Assembly (NCBI GenBank): GCA_963799415.1
Contig: CAWCXI010000016.1
Coordinates: 1 to 64,000 of the forward strand
Source: JAMXLO01 sp963799415
GTDB lineage: Bacteria; Pseudomonadota; Alphaproteobacteria; Acetobacterales; Acetobacteraceae
Direction of reading: 5' to 3'
DNA: 64,000 nucleotides
The stretch's first letter is position 1. Every line of letters begins with the position of its first letter. Below are positions 32,166 to 43,960 of this stretch, piece by piece. The position numbers and the translations under genes were made by a program. Below the pieces are notes generated by a model. It had not been told where the DNA came from. It made no database searches and saw only the letters and a program-made list of their open reading frames with translations.

Positions 32166-33956
32166 ATGGCCGAACACGACACCGGTTCAGCGGGCGTTCT
32201 CCACGTCGTCCTGATCAAACCGACACATTACGACAACGAAGGCTATCCGATCCAATGGATCAGATCGGCCATACCTTCGAACACGCTTGCCTGCCTGAAC
32301 GGACTGGCGGAGGACGCGCGGCAACGCACCGTGCTTGGTACGAACGTTGAAATTCGCCTGCACACCTACGATGAAACCAATCGGCGGGTGCGTCCGGACC
32401 GCATCATCCGGGACATCAAACGCGCGGGCGGCAAAGCGCTGATCGCTCTGGTTGGCGTCCAGACCAACCAGTTTCCACGTGCTGTCGATCTGGCGCGCCC
32501 GTTCCTCGCCGAGGGCTGGTCGGTCGCGATGGGCGGCTTCCACATCTCCGGCTGTCTCGCGATGCTGCCGGAAATGCCGCAGGAGTTGCTCGACGCACAG
32601 GCGCTGGGCATCAGCTTCTTCGCTGGCGAAGCCGAAGCAGGACGCCTCGACGCGGTACTCCGCGACGCCTGGGCTGGACGGCCGCAACCGCTATACAATT
32701 TCATGGACGACCTGCCCTCACTCGAGGGCCAGCCACCGCCAATTCTGCCGAGCAAGCACGTGCGCCGAACGTCCGGCTCGCTGTCCAGCATCGATCTCGG
32801 CCGCGGCTGCCCGTATCAGTGTTCGTTCTGTACCATCATCAATGTGCAGGGACGCAAGAGCCGGTTCCGTTCGCCGGATGACCTGGAGCGGATCATTCGC
32901 GACAATGCTGCGCAGGGCATCAGACGCTTCTTTATCACAGACGACAATTTCGCCCGGAACCGTCAGTGGGAATCGCTGTTTGACCGAATGATCGCGCTGC
33001 GTGAGGAAGGGCTCAACCTCGGCTTCACCATACAGGTTGACACGCTTTGCCATCGCATACCGAACTTCATTGCGAAGGCTGGTCGCGCCGGTGTACGTCG
33101 GGTGTTTATCGGCCTCGAAAACATCAACCCGGAGAACCTGCTGGGCGCAAAGAAGCGACAGAACCGGGTCACCGAGTATCGCGAGATGCTCCAGGCGTGG
33201 CGCGAAGCCGGCGCCATCACCTGTGCCGGCTACATCATAGGATTTCCCGCCGATACCAAGGCCTCGATCCTGCGCGACGTCGAGATCATCAAGCGCGAAC
33301 TGCCGCTCGACATACTGGAATTCTTTATTCTGACACCGCTGCCTGGATCTGAGGATCACAAGATCCTCTGGGAACAGGGCATCTGGATGGACCCCGATCT
33401 GAACAAGTACCGATCTCCATCATCGCGTGACGCACCACTCGCGCATGTCGGACGCGGAGTGGGACGAGGCATATCGCGCTGCATGGGCCAACTACTACAC
33501 GCCGGAACACATGCGCACGAGATTCTGCGCCGGGCCGCGGCGCATCCGTCCGGACGGCCGAAGACAGCGCTTTCGACGCTGCTGTGGTTCAAGCTGATGA
33601 CTTTGTATGAGGCGGTGCATCCGCTGGAAGGCGGCGCGTTCCGCATGAAGTTCCGCCGCGACAGGCGGCACGGCATGCCGCTGGAGAGCCGCTTCGTGTT
33701 CTATCCGCGCTATGCCGCTGAAACGGTGGTGAAGGCCTGGGGCTATCTCGCGGTCTATCGCGACGCGAAGCGCACCCTGCGGCAGGTGCTCGGGGCGCCA
33801 GACCGCTGGAGCTATACCGACCTCGCCATTGCACCACCGCGCGACGATGAACTCGACACGCTGGACCTCTACCACGCGACCAGTGGCGGCGAGGCGGCGG
33901 TGGCCCGCGTGCGCCGGGAAGCCTCGGCCCGCGAGCGTGCCTTGGTGAGGAGTTGA
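32166..33956 (+). CDS. B12-binding-type radical SAM enzyme, with an internal compensated frameshift
   Basis: About 596 residues. An N-terminal Rossmann-like cobalamin-type domain ('IALVGVQTNQFPRAVDLARP', 'MGGFHISG') precedes a radical SAM core with CxxxCxxC at Cys215, Cys219 and Cys222 ('CPYQCSFC'). Further on are 'ITDDNFARNRQWESLFDRM', 'FIGLENINPENL' and 'AGYIIGFPADT'. Between 33411 and about 33523 the frame is wrong. Removing one C at 33411 gives 'YDLHHRVTHHSRMSDAEWDE' and 'YRAAWANYYTPEHMR'; a second indel restores the frame at 'ILRRAAAH'. The frame stays open, so ~37 residues are garbled. Relatives include hopanoid and bacteriochlorophyll methylases and cyclases. The substrate is unknown. 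Confidence 0.8.
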   Translation: MAEHDTGSAGVLHVVLIKPTHYDNEGYPIQWIRSAIPSNTLACLNGLAEDARQRTVLGTNVEIRLHTYDETNRRVRPDRIIRDIKRAGGKALIALVGVQTNQFPRAVDLARPFLAEGWSVAMGGFHISGCLAMLPEMPQELLDAQALGISFFAGEAEAGRLDAVLRDAWAGRPQPLYNFMDDLPSLEGQPPPILPSKHVRRTSGSLSSIDLGRGCPYQCSFCTIINVQGRKSRFRSPDDLERIIRDNAAQGIRRFFITDDNFARNRQWESLFDRMIALREEGLNLGFTIQVDTLCHRIPNFIAKAGRAGVRRVFIGLENINPENLLGAKKRQNRVTEYREMLQAWREAGAITCAGYIIGFPADTKASILRDVEIIKRELPLDILEFFILTPLPGSEDHKILWEQGIWMDPDLNKYRSPSSRDAPLAHVGRGVGRGISRCMGQLLHAGTHAHEILRRAAAHPSGRPKTALSTLLWFKLMTLYEAVHPLEGGAFRMKFRRDRRHGMPLESRFVFYPRYAAETVVKAWGYLAVYRDAKRTLRQVLGAPDRWSYTDLAIAPPRDDELDTLDLYHATSGGEAAVARVRREASARERALVRS

Positions 33957-33983
33957 CCGCGCGTCAGGGAAGCGACGTGACGA

Positions 33984-34943
33984 TCAGCGGAAGATCGAGT
34001 GCGGCCCCGATGCGGCGAGGGCCGGGGCCGTGTCAGTGCTATCGTGCCCCGACGCGGGCGGCTGACCCTGACCTTTTCGCCCCTCAGCCGGCTTGGTCGC
34101 AGCGTGGCCGGCGGCGGCACCCAGGGTCTGGGACAGTTTCGCGGCGGCATCCAGGACCATCGGCAGCAGGGCGCGTGGCCGCGGCGGGCGCATCCGCATC
34201 GTGGGAGCACTGACCGAGAGCACAGCCACCACCTGGCCCGATGCGTCGCGCACCGGACCGGCGACCGTGGCGGCGCCGGCAACGACCTCATCGGTGGTGA
34301 GCAGATAGCCGCGGGTGCGAATGCGCTGGAGGTCGGCGGCGATCCAGGCGGCGTCTGTTCTGGTTGCCGGCGTGAAGCGTGGCAGGCGCTGGGCGAGTAC
34401 CTGGGTCTGCACCGCCTCCGGCGCGTGGGCCAGCAATAGCCGGCTCGACCCGGCGTGCAGCGGTTGGCGCTTGCCGACCTCACTGTACAGTCGCAGGCCC
34501 GGGTCGGCTTGGTAGATCGCGATGGTCTCGCTCTCCAGCCCGTCGCGTACCCTAAGATAGGCATTCTCGCCGCAGGTCTTGCCGAGGGCGGCGAGGAACG
34601 GCATGGCGGTCGCCTCGAGTGCGCCTTGCTCGGCTGCCGCACGGCCAAGGACGCCCCATCGGGCGCCGAGCCGCCACATCCCGCGCGCTTCGTCCTGGAT
34701 CGCGAAACCGCGAGCCTCCAGGGTCCGCAACAGGCGGAAGCCGGCCGTACGGGTGCAGCGTGCCTGGTCGGCCAGGGCTGCCAACGGAGCCGGACCGATA
34801 CGCGACAATGCCTCAAGCAGGTCGAGCGCGCGACCTACCGCGGCGATGCTGTAGTCTCGCCCGGTAGCAGTGGGCTCGTGCGATCCGTTGCCGGCGCGGG
34901 ACTTCGGTCGGGCCTTCCCCTTGCTACGGCTAGCCTGCGCCAT
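33984..34943 (-). CDS. IclR-family transcriptional regulator
   Basis: A 319-residue regulator. After a basic leader of ~28 residues comes the winged HTH 'IAAVGRALDLLEALSRIG' and 'CTRTAGFRLLRTLEARGFAI'. The effector domain follows, with 'PLHAGSSRLLLAHAPEAVQT', 'RIRTRGYLLTTDEVVAGAAT', 'VAGPVRDASGQVVAVLSVSA'. The C-terminal ~45 residues are a low-complexity Ala/Gly/Pro tail. IclR proteins usually control catabolic genes. It converges on the radical SAM gene (27-bp gap), so the target may be elsewhere. Confidence 0.92.
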   Translation of the reverse strand: MAQASRSKGKARPKSRAGNGSHEPTATGRDYSIAAVGRALDLLEALSRIGPAPLAALADQARCTRTAGFRLLRTLEARGFAIQDEARGMWRLGARWGVLGRAAAEQGALEATAMPFLAALGKTCGENAYLRVRDGLESETIAIYQADPGLRLYSEVGKRQPLHAGSSRLLLAHAPEAVQTQVLAQRLPRFTPATRTDAAWIAADLQRIRTRGYLLTTDEVVAGAATVAGPVRDASGQVVAVLSVSAPTMRMRPPRPRALLPMVLDAAAKLSQTLGAAAGHAATKPAEGRKGQGQPPASGHDSTDTAPALAASGPHSIFR

Positions 34944-35163
34944 GCGTACACCTACGAAATGATACCGGTTGAAACCAAGTTAGCACGAGAGTGACCGGAT
35001 TGGCATGGGGGCAAGCGAGAAGATGTGAGCAAGTAACGCGCAAGTTCCCTACGGGCGATCGGGACAGACGGGGGAGTTCTCGCACCGCGCACGCCACGGG
35101 TCAAAGGGCATGCCCCGAAAAGCGCCGTCCGCTTCCTTGTCCCGCCGGGCAGCGTGCGCTAAA

Positions 35164-35184
35164 GCCCCGCCTTCGCGGCGGGGC
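35164..35184. terminator. Hairpin upstream of tRNA-Leu
   Basis: An 8-bp perfect stem GCCCCGCC/GGCGGGGC closes a TTCGC loop. It sits in the gap between the start of the IclR gene and tRNA-Leu. It is flanked by AAA rather than a T run, so it may be a processing site or attenuator rather than a true terminator. Confidence 0.4.
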
Positions 35185-35195
35185 GGCACACGAGC

Positions 35196-35280
35196 GCGGG
35201 CGTGGTGGAACTGGCAGACACGCCAGATTTAGGTTCTGGTGGCGCAAGCCGTGGGGGTTCAAATCCCTCCGCCCGCACCA
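35196..35280 (+). tRNA. tRNA-Leu (anticodon TAG)
   Basis: The acceptor arm GCGGGCG (35196-35202) pairs with CGCCCGC before A-CCA, which is encoded. The anticodon stem CCAGA/TCTGG closes loop TTTAGGT, giving anticodon TAG at 35230-35232, which reads CUA and CUN. The long variable arm (TGGCGCAAGCCGTG) is the class II feature expected of Leu. It lies just upstream of tig. Confidence 0.96.
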
Positions 35281-35311
35281 CGCTGCGGGCGGATATCGAC
35301 GGGGTTGGACA

Positions 35312-36784
35312 ATGCAGGTTACAGAAACGCTCTCCGAAGGGCTGAAGCGCGCCTACACCGTGGTGGTTCCGGCCGCCGATATCGAGAGCAAGCGCTCCGC
35401 CAGACTGGCCAATCTCGGCAAGACACTGACCTTGCCCGGGTTTCGGCCAGGCAAGATCCCCCCAACCGTGGTGCGCCAGCGCTTCGGCACGGCGGTCAAT
35501 GCCGAGGTGCTGGAAGAGTTTGTCACCGAGGCTACCCAGCAGGTGCTGACCGAGCGCGGCCTGCGACCGGCGCTGCAACCCAAGGTCGACGTCCTGAGCC
35601 TCGATCCGAGCGGCTCCTCGGCCAAGGACCTGGAGTTCAAGGTCGAGTTGGAGCTGCTGCCCGAGATAACGCTGCCTGATTTCGGGACGATCCAGCTCAC
35701 CCGACTGCGGGCCGAGGCTCCTGTGGAGGCTGTGGACGAGGCGCTCGCGGGCATCGCCCAACGCAACCGGGCTCTCGAACCGATCGCAGCCGAAGAGCTC
35801 GGTGACCGCGGTGCGGCGAAGGGCGAGGTGCTCAACGTCGACTACGTCGGGCGCATCGATGGGACCGAGTTTCCCGGTGGTACCGGCAAGGGCATCGAGG
35901 TGGAAATCGGTGGCACGGGCTTCATCCCGGGCTTCAGCGAGCAGCTCGAGGGGATGAAGCCGGGTGAGACCCGCACGATCGAGGTTACCTTCCCGGCTGA
36001 ATACGGGGTTCCGACCTTGGCTGGAAAGCCCGCGAACTTCGATGTCACCGCCCACACGCTGAGCCGTCCGCTGGTGCCGACGCTCGACGATGAGCTGGCG
36101 AAGAAGCTCGCCTTCGAGGATCTGGCGGAGATGCGGGAGACCGTTAACCGGCGGTTTCAGACCGAGTACGACCAGATGGCCCGGCTGCGGCTGAAGCGCC
36201 AGTTGCTGGATGCGCTCGCGGATATGACAAAGTTCGCCTCTCCTGAGGGGATGGTGGAGCAGGAATTCAGCCAGATCTGGCAACGCCTGGAGGCAGATCG
36301 GCAGGCCGGACGGCTGGACGAAGACGACAAGGCGAAGGACGAGGAGACGCTGAAGGCCGAGTATCGGGCCATCGCGGAGCGCCGCGTTCGGCTGGGCCTG
36401 TTGCTGGCGGAGATCGGCCGGGTGAACAGCATCACCGTGGGACAGGACGAGATGGCCCGTGCGATGCGCGCCGAGGCGATGCGCTATCCGGGCCAGGAAC
36501 AGCAGTTGTTCGAGTTCTTCCGGCAGAACCCGCGGGCAGCCGAGGCGTTGCGCAGTCCATTGTTCGAGGAAAAGGTCATCGACTTCATCCTGGAGCTGGC
36601 CAAGGTCGAGGAGAGGACCGTCACGCCGGCGGAACTGGTGGAGGAACCGCCGGCCGCTGATCAGCCCGCGCCCACCACCGACCAATCTGCGGCTGCAATC
36701 GACCAACCGGTGGTCACGACCGACCAACCTGCCGCCACTGACCACCCCGCGGAGGCCACCGACCCGCCGGCGGCCACGGATTGA
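35312..36784 (+). CDS. tig: Trigger factor
   Basis: A 490-residue ribosome-bound chaperone and peptidyl-prolyl isomerase for nascent chains. The N-terminal ribosome-binding domain has 'FRPGKIPPTVVRQRFG', close to the GFRxGxxP signature. The FKBP-type PPIase domain (about 165-250) reads 'LNVDYVGRIDGTEFPGGTGK'. The C-terminal helical domain has 'EYDQMARLRLKRQLLDALAD'. The last ~45 residues are a Pro/Thr/Ala/Asp-rich tail with repeats of 'TTDQ' and 'PAATD', so the protein is longer than the usual ~430-450. ATG 35312 is chosen because the frame before it crosses the tRNA. It is upstream of clpP, as is usual. Confidence 0.97.
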   Translation: MQVTETLSEGLKRAYTVVVPAADIESKRSARLANLGKTLTLPGFRPGKIPPTVVRQRFGTAVNAEVLEEFVTEATQQVLTERGLRPALQPKVDVLSLDPSGSSAKDLEFKVELELLPEITLPDFGTIQLTRLRAEAPVEAVDEALAGIAQRNRALEPIAAEELGDRGAAKGEVLNVDYVGRIDGTEFPGGTGKGIEVEIGGTGFIPGFSEQLEGMKPGETRTIEVTFPAEYGVPTLAGKPANFDVTAHTLSRPLVPTLDDELAKKLAFEDLAEMRETVNRRFQTEYDQMARLRLKRQLLDALADMTKFASPEGMVEQEFSQIWQRLEADRQAGRLDEDDKAKDEETLKAEYRAIAERRVRLGLLLAEIGRVNSITVGQDEMARAMRAEAMRYPGQEQQLFEFFRQNPRAAEALRSPLFEEKVIDFILELAKVEERTVTPAELVEEPPAADQPAPTTDQSAAAIDQPVVTTDQPAATDHPAEATDPPAATD

Positions 36785-36863
36785 AGTATCGGCCGTTTGG
36801 CCGGTTGGAGTCCGGACCGGTTTCACCTATCTATGGATACTTGCCGACTTGAGGGTGTCCACC

Positions 36864-37508
36864 ATGAAGGATCGCGATCCCGTTGAGATCTATTCCAATA
36901 ATCTTGTTCCAATGGTGGTGGAGCAGACCGCCCGGGGGGAGCGCGCCTACGACATCTATTCGCTGCTGCTGAAGCAGCGGATCATATTTCTCACAGGTGC
37001 GGTCTTTGACCAGGTCAGCTCGCTTATCTGCGCCCAGCTCCTGTATCTGGAGTCCGAGAACCCCAGCAAGGATGTCTCGTTCTATATCAATAGTCCCGGC
37101 GGCGTCGTGTCGGCCGGCCTCGCGATCTATGACACGATGCAATATATCCGCAGCCCGGTGTCCACCGTCTGCATCGGACAGGCGGCCTCGATGGGTAGCC
37201 TGCTGCTGGCGGCGGGTGCCAAGGGCAAGCGCTACGCCCTGCCCAATTCACGGATCATGGTCCACCAGCCGTCGGGAGGCGCTCAGGGCCAGGCGACCGA
37301 CATCGAAATCCAGGCGCGGGAGATCCTGACCCTGCGCAAGCGGCTGAACGAGATCTATGTCCGCCACACTGGCCAGCCGCTCGAGGCGATCGAGCGCAGG
37401 CTGGAGCGCGACACCTACATGTCGGCGGAGGAAAGCCGCGATTTCGGCCTGGTCGATGAAGTGGTGGAGAACCGCCCCACGCCGGAAGAACTCGGCGGGC
37501 GGTCCTGA
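36864..37508 (+). CDS. clpP: ATP-dependent Clp protease proteolytic subunit
   Basis: A 214-residue serine protease that forms the tetradecamer degrading proteins fed by ClpX or ClpA. The catalytic triad is visible: Ser in 'GQAASMGSLLL', His in 'RIMVHQPSGG' and Asp in the 'ERDTYMSAEE' region. 'FYINSPGGVVSAGLAIYDTM' is the substrate-channel segment. ATG 36864 is supported by GAGGGTGTCC; earlier codons in the frame overlap the tig end in another frame. It lies between tig and clpX. Confidence 0.98.
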   Translation: MKDRDPVEIYSNNLVPMVVEQTARGERAYDIYSLLLKQRIIFLTGAVFDQVSSLICAQLLYLESENPSKDVSFYINSPGGVVSAGLAIYDTMQYIRSPVSTVCIGQAASMGSLLLAAGAKGKRYALPNSRIMVHQPSGGAQGQATDIEIQAREILTLRKRLNEIYVRHTGQPLEAIERRLERDTYMSAEESRDFGLVDEVVENRPTPEELGGRS

Positions 37509-37649
37509 CCTAGGGCCTTCAGCCTGGCGCGCCATTTCTTGGCCGAAGGGACGGCAGTAGCCTAGGCCGATCGTGGTTCTTGTCCCCTCCGGCCCCCGGA
37601 GAGTAAAGTCACCCCCGTGGCTCCCCGCGAGTCCGGGGCAGGAGTACGC

Positions 37650-38903
<1,254 letters not shown>

Positions 38904-38952
38904 GCCGCCGGTAGCAGTCGCTCGCGAAATTGCGACCGTGAAATTCGAAGGT

Positions 38953-38981
38953 CTTGCGTTGCATAGCCCGGCAGCCGATAT
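38953..38981 (+). promoter_or_regulatory. Possible heat-shock (sigma-32 type) promoter upstream of lon
   Basis: CTTGCG at 38953-38958 and CCGATAT at 38975-38981 are spaced about as sigma-32 elements (CTTG...CCxxAT) are. lon is a heat-shock gene in many bacteria, and this 185-bp gap must hold its promoter. The match is partial. Confidence 0.3.
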
Positions 38982-39088
38982 GCCATTTTGTCCAGTGGGC
39001 TTGCCGGCCCGTTGGGGCGCCTACCGTGCCGCAAGGGTTGCATAAGTCGGGCGGATTGGGCGTCGACTGTCCATAAAGGAGGTCAACC

Positions 39089-41557
<2,469 letters not shown>

Positions 41558-41572
41558 TCGCGCGCTCATGGA

Positions 41573-41604
41573 AAAGGCCCGTCGGCATGGTCCGGCGGGC
41601 CTTT
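41573..41604 (+). terminator. Terminator-like hairpin after lon
   Basis: AAAGGCCCGTCGG pairs with CCGGCGGGCCTTT around a short CATGGT loop, with one G-T pair. The 3' arm ends in CTTTCTGCTG, a weak U tract. It begins 16 bases after the lon stop and separates lon from the HU gene. Confidence 0.8.
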
Positions 41605-41708
41605 CTGCTGCATTGACGTGGCAGAAACTGCGCCATTAGTGTCGCGCCCCCGGTCGGCCATCGGCGCCGGCGCCACCTTGCATCACCGCATCAAGAGGAA
41701 TTGAGCCA

Positions 41709-41981
41709 GTGAACAAAATGGATCTCATCGCGGCTGTCGCTGACCAGACCGATTTGCCGCGTAACAAGGCGACCGAGGTAGTTGATGCGGTGTTCGGTGT
41801 GATCGAGGGTGCGCTCAAGAACAAGGAAGAGGTGCGCCTGCTTGGGTTTGGCACGTTCGCGACGGCTGAGCGCAAGGCCGGCACCGGCCGCAATCCGCGC
41901 ACTGGCGAGGAGATGCCAATCCCGGCTTCGACCACCGTCCGCTTCAAAGCCGGAAAGGGGTTGAAGGACGCGGTTCAGTGA
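41709..41981 (+). CDS. DNA-binding protein HU
   Basis: A 90-residue histone-like protein that bends and compacts DNA. It matches standard HU length and motifs: 'NKMDLIAAVADQTDLPRNKA', 'EVRLLGFGTFATAERKA' and the DNA-arm 'GRNPRTGEEMPIPASTTVRF', ending 'KAGKGLKDAV'. GTG 41709 is used because HU proteins begin with MNKxDLI; ATG 41718 is less likely. HU after lon is a common arrangement in proteobacteria. Confidence 0.96.
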   Translation: MNKMDLIAAVADQTDLPRNKATEVVDAVFGVIEGALKNKEEVRLLGFGTFATAERKAGTGRNPRTGEEMPIPASTTVRFKAGKGLKDAVQ

Positions 41982-41989
41982 CCCACTGC

Positions 41990-42064
41990 GGGCGGTTAGC
42001 TCAGCGGTAGAGCGTCTCGTTTACACCGAGAGGGTCGGCGGTTCGAACCCGTCACCGCCCACCA
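41990..42064 (+). tRNA. tRNA-Val (anticodon TAC)
   Basis: The acceptor GGGCGGT pairs with ACCGCCC at 42054-42060, followed by A-CCA in the genome. The anticodon stem TCTCG/CGAGA closes loop TTTACAC, anticodon TAC at 42022-42024. D and T arms (GTTCGAACC) are normal. It lies right after the HU stop codon. Confidence 0.96.
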
Positions 42065-42132
42065 ATGGTAAGTGCCAAGGGTGAGTGCTTGACCCGGCAA
42101 TGCGCGCGCCGTAAGTCGTGCCCCCTGTTTGC

Positions 42133-42209
<77 letters not shown>

Positions 42210-42343
42210 GCAAGCCAGGGCCTATGGCGGTGGCGCGCGGTTAGGGTTAATGTCCGCGCGTTTCGCGTCGGGGTGTCCTGGCATGGCCCGGTCCTGAGGG
42301 CCGCGTCCGGCGTGTGACGCACGCCTGTTCGATCGGACCTGAC

Positions 42344-42709
42344 ATGCAGCCAGTGCTCTACGGATATCTGCCCGTTCTGGTGTTCATGGTGATCGCCGGG
42401 GGAATCGCCCTGGCGCTAGTGGGCGGTTCGCTGATCGCCGCTCGGCAGAAGCCGTATCCCGAGAAGGTTTCCGCCTATGAATGCGGCTTCGAGCCGTTCG
42501 ACGATGCGCGGCGGCGCTTCGATGTGCGGTTCTATCTGGTGGCAATTCTTTTCATCATCTTCGATCTCGAGGTTGCGTTCCTGTTTCCTTGGGCAGTTTC
42601 GCTGAAGGACATCGGTTGGTTCGGTTTCCTGTCGATGCTGGGTTTCCTCGGCGTACTGACCGTCGGCTTCGTCTACGAGTGGTGCAAGGGGGCGCTTGAT
42701 TGGGAGTGA
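42344..42709 (+). CDS. nuoA: NADH-quinone oxidoreductase subunit A
   Basis: A 121-residue membrane subunit of complex I with three helices. 'EKVSAYECGFEPFDDARRRF' is the ND3-type loop with the conserved Cys that moves near the quinone site, and 'DVRFYLVAILFIIFDLEVAF' is the second helix. It begins the nuoA-N operon downstream of tRNA-Asp. ATG 42344 leaves out an upstream ten-codon extension. Confidence 0.97.
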   Translation: MQPVLYGYLPVLVFMVIAGGIALALVGGSLIAARQKPYPEKVSAYECGFEPFDDARRRFDVRFYLVAILFIIFDLEVAFLFPWAVSLKDIGWFGFLSMLGFLGVLTVGFVYEWCKGALDWE

Positions 42710-42719
42710 AAGACGTGGG

Positions 42720-42737
42720 TCCCGGCCGTCGCCGGGA
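42720..42737. repeat. Short hairpin repeat between nuoA and nuoB
   Basis: TCCCGGC/GCCGGGA closes a CGTC loop, followed by TGATGACG. This resembles a widespread dispersed alphaproteobacterial intergenic repeat, judged from memory. It lies in a 64-bp gap in an otherwise tightly packed operon. Confidence 0.5.
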
Positions 42738-42773
42738 TGATGACGCCCGGCGTCGTCAAATGGGAGTAGCGGC

Positions 42774-43340
42774 ATGAGTGGAAGCACTACCATCGCCCAA
42801 GGGGTTCAGTGGAACCGCGACGCGTTGCAGCCGGGTCCGGAGCAGGATGCGGTGGTGAAGGGCATCACCGGTGAGATCGCCGACAAGGGCTTCATCGTCG
42901 CCAACATCGACAAGGTGGTGAACTGGGCGCGCACCGGCTCGCTGTGGCCGATGACGTTTGGCCTGGCGTGCTGCGCGGTGGAGATGATTCATGCCTATAT
43001 GCCGCGCTACGACCTCGATCGGTTCGGCACCATCCCGCGCGCCTCGCCGCGGCAAAGCGACGTGATGATTGTCGCCGGCACGCTGACCAACAAGATGGCG
43101 CCGGCGTTGCGCAAGGTGTACGACCAGATGCCAGAGCCGCGCTGGGTGATCAGCATGGGAAGCTGTGCCAACGGCGGCGGGTACTATCACTACAGCTATT
43201 CGGTGGTGCGCGGCTGCGATCGCGTCGTGCCGGTGGATGTATACGTGCCGGGCTGTCCGCCCACCGCCGAGGCACTGGTGTACGGCATCATGCAGTTGCA
43301 GAAGAAGATCCGCCGCACGGGGACGATCCTTCGTGGCTGA
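42774..43340 (+). CDS. nuoB: NADH-quinone oxidoreductase subunit B
   Basis: A 188-residue peripheral subunit carrying the terminal 4Fe-4S cluster N2, which passes electrons to quinone. The ligands are the tandem cysteines in 'LACCAVEMIHA', the Cys in 'MGSCANGGGYYHYSY' and the Cys in 'VPGCPPTAEALVYGIM'. 'DVMIVAGTLTNKMAPALRKV' is also standard. Its stop overlaps the start of nuoC. Confidence 0.98.
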   Translation: MSGSTTIAQGVQWNRDALQPGPEQDAVVKGITGEIADKGFIVANIDKVVNWARTGSLWPMTFGLACCAVEMIHAYMPRYDLDRFGTIPRASPRQSDVMIVAGTLTNKMAPALRKVYDQMPEPRWVISMGSCANGGGYYHYSYSVVRGCDRVVPVDVYVPGCPPTAEALVYGIMQLQKKIRRTGTILRG

Positions 43341-43956
43341 TATCGTTGAAGCCGTTGCTGCTCTGCCTGGCGTTCGTGCCGTGGCTACGGAGAAAGGTGA
43401 GATTATCGCGCATGCCGATCGCGACCAGCTGCTGCAATTGGTAATGACGCTGCGCGATGATCCGCGGTTCGCGTTTGAGCAGGTTATGGACATTTGCGGC
43501 GTTGATTGGCCGGAACGCGCTGAGCGGTTCGATGTGGTCTACAATCTACTGTCGGTGTCATTGAATCAGCGCCTGCGTCTGATCGTCACGACCGCCGAGA
43601 ACATCCCGGTGCCGTCGGTGCACACCGTATGGCCGGTTGCGACGTGGTGGGAGCGCGAGGCCTGGGACCTGTTCGGCATTGTGTTCTCCGATCAACCGGA
43701 TCTGCGGCGCATCCTGACCGATTACGGATTCGAAGGGCACCCGCTGCGCAAGGACTTCCCGCTGACCGGCTATGTCGAGGTTCGCTACGACGAAGACCGC
43801 AAGGCGGTGGTGTACGAACCGGTGCGGCTGACGCAGGATTTCAGATCGTTCGACTTCCTGTCGCCGTGGGAGGCGATCACCACGCTGCCCGGCGACGAGA
43901 AGGTGCACACGGCGCGGGCGGCGGAAGCGCAGCCGCCATCCGAGACGAAGGCGTGA
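43333..43956 (+). CDS. nuoC: NADH-quinone oxidoreductase subunit C
   Basis: A 207-residue 30-kDa-type subunit of the Q module. The signature 'WEREAWDLFGIVFSDQPDLR' is followed by 'ILTDYGFEGHPLRKDFPLTG' and 'EVRYDEDRKAVVYEPV'. GTG 43333 is chosen; it overlaps nuoB by eight bases and matches the usual N-terminus. It is separate from NuoD, unlike the fused CD form of enterobacteria. Confidence 0.97.
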   Translation: MADIVEAVAALPGVRAVATEKGEIIAHADRDQLLQLVMTLRDDPRFAFEQVMDICGVDWPERAERFDVVYNLLSVSLNQRLRLIVTTAENIPVPSVHTVWPVATWWEREAWDLFGIVFSDQPDLRRILTDYGFEGHPLRKDFPLTGYVEVRYDEDRKAVVYEPVRLTQDFRSFDFLSPWEAITTLPGDEKVHTARAAEAQPPSETKA

Positions 43957-43960
43957 GACG

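Noticed and set aside
34991..35311. Upstream extension of the trigger factor frame
   Set aside because: It passes through tRNA-Leu and the hairpin; the family N-terminus begins at 35312.
35281..35311. Insertion site at the tRNA-Leu 3' end
   Set aside because: tig follows directly as in relatives, and no repeat of the tRNA end is seen downstream.
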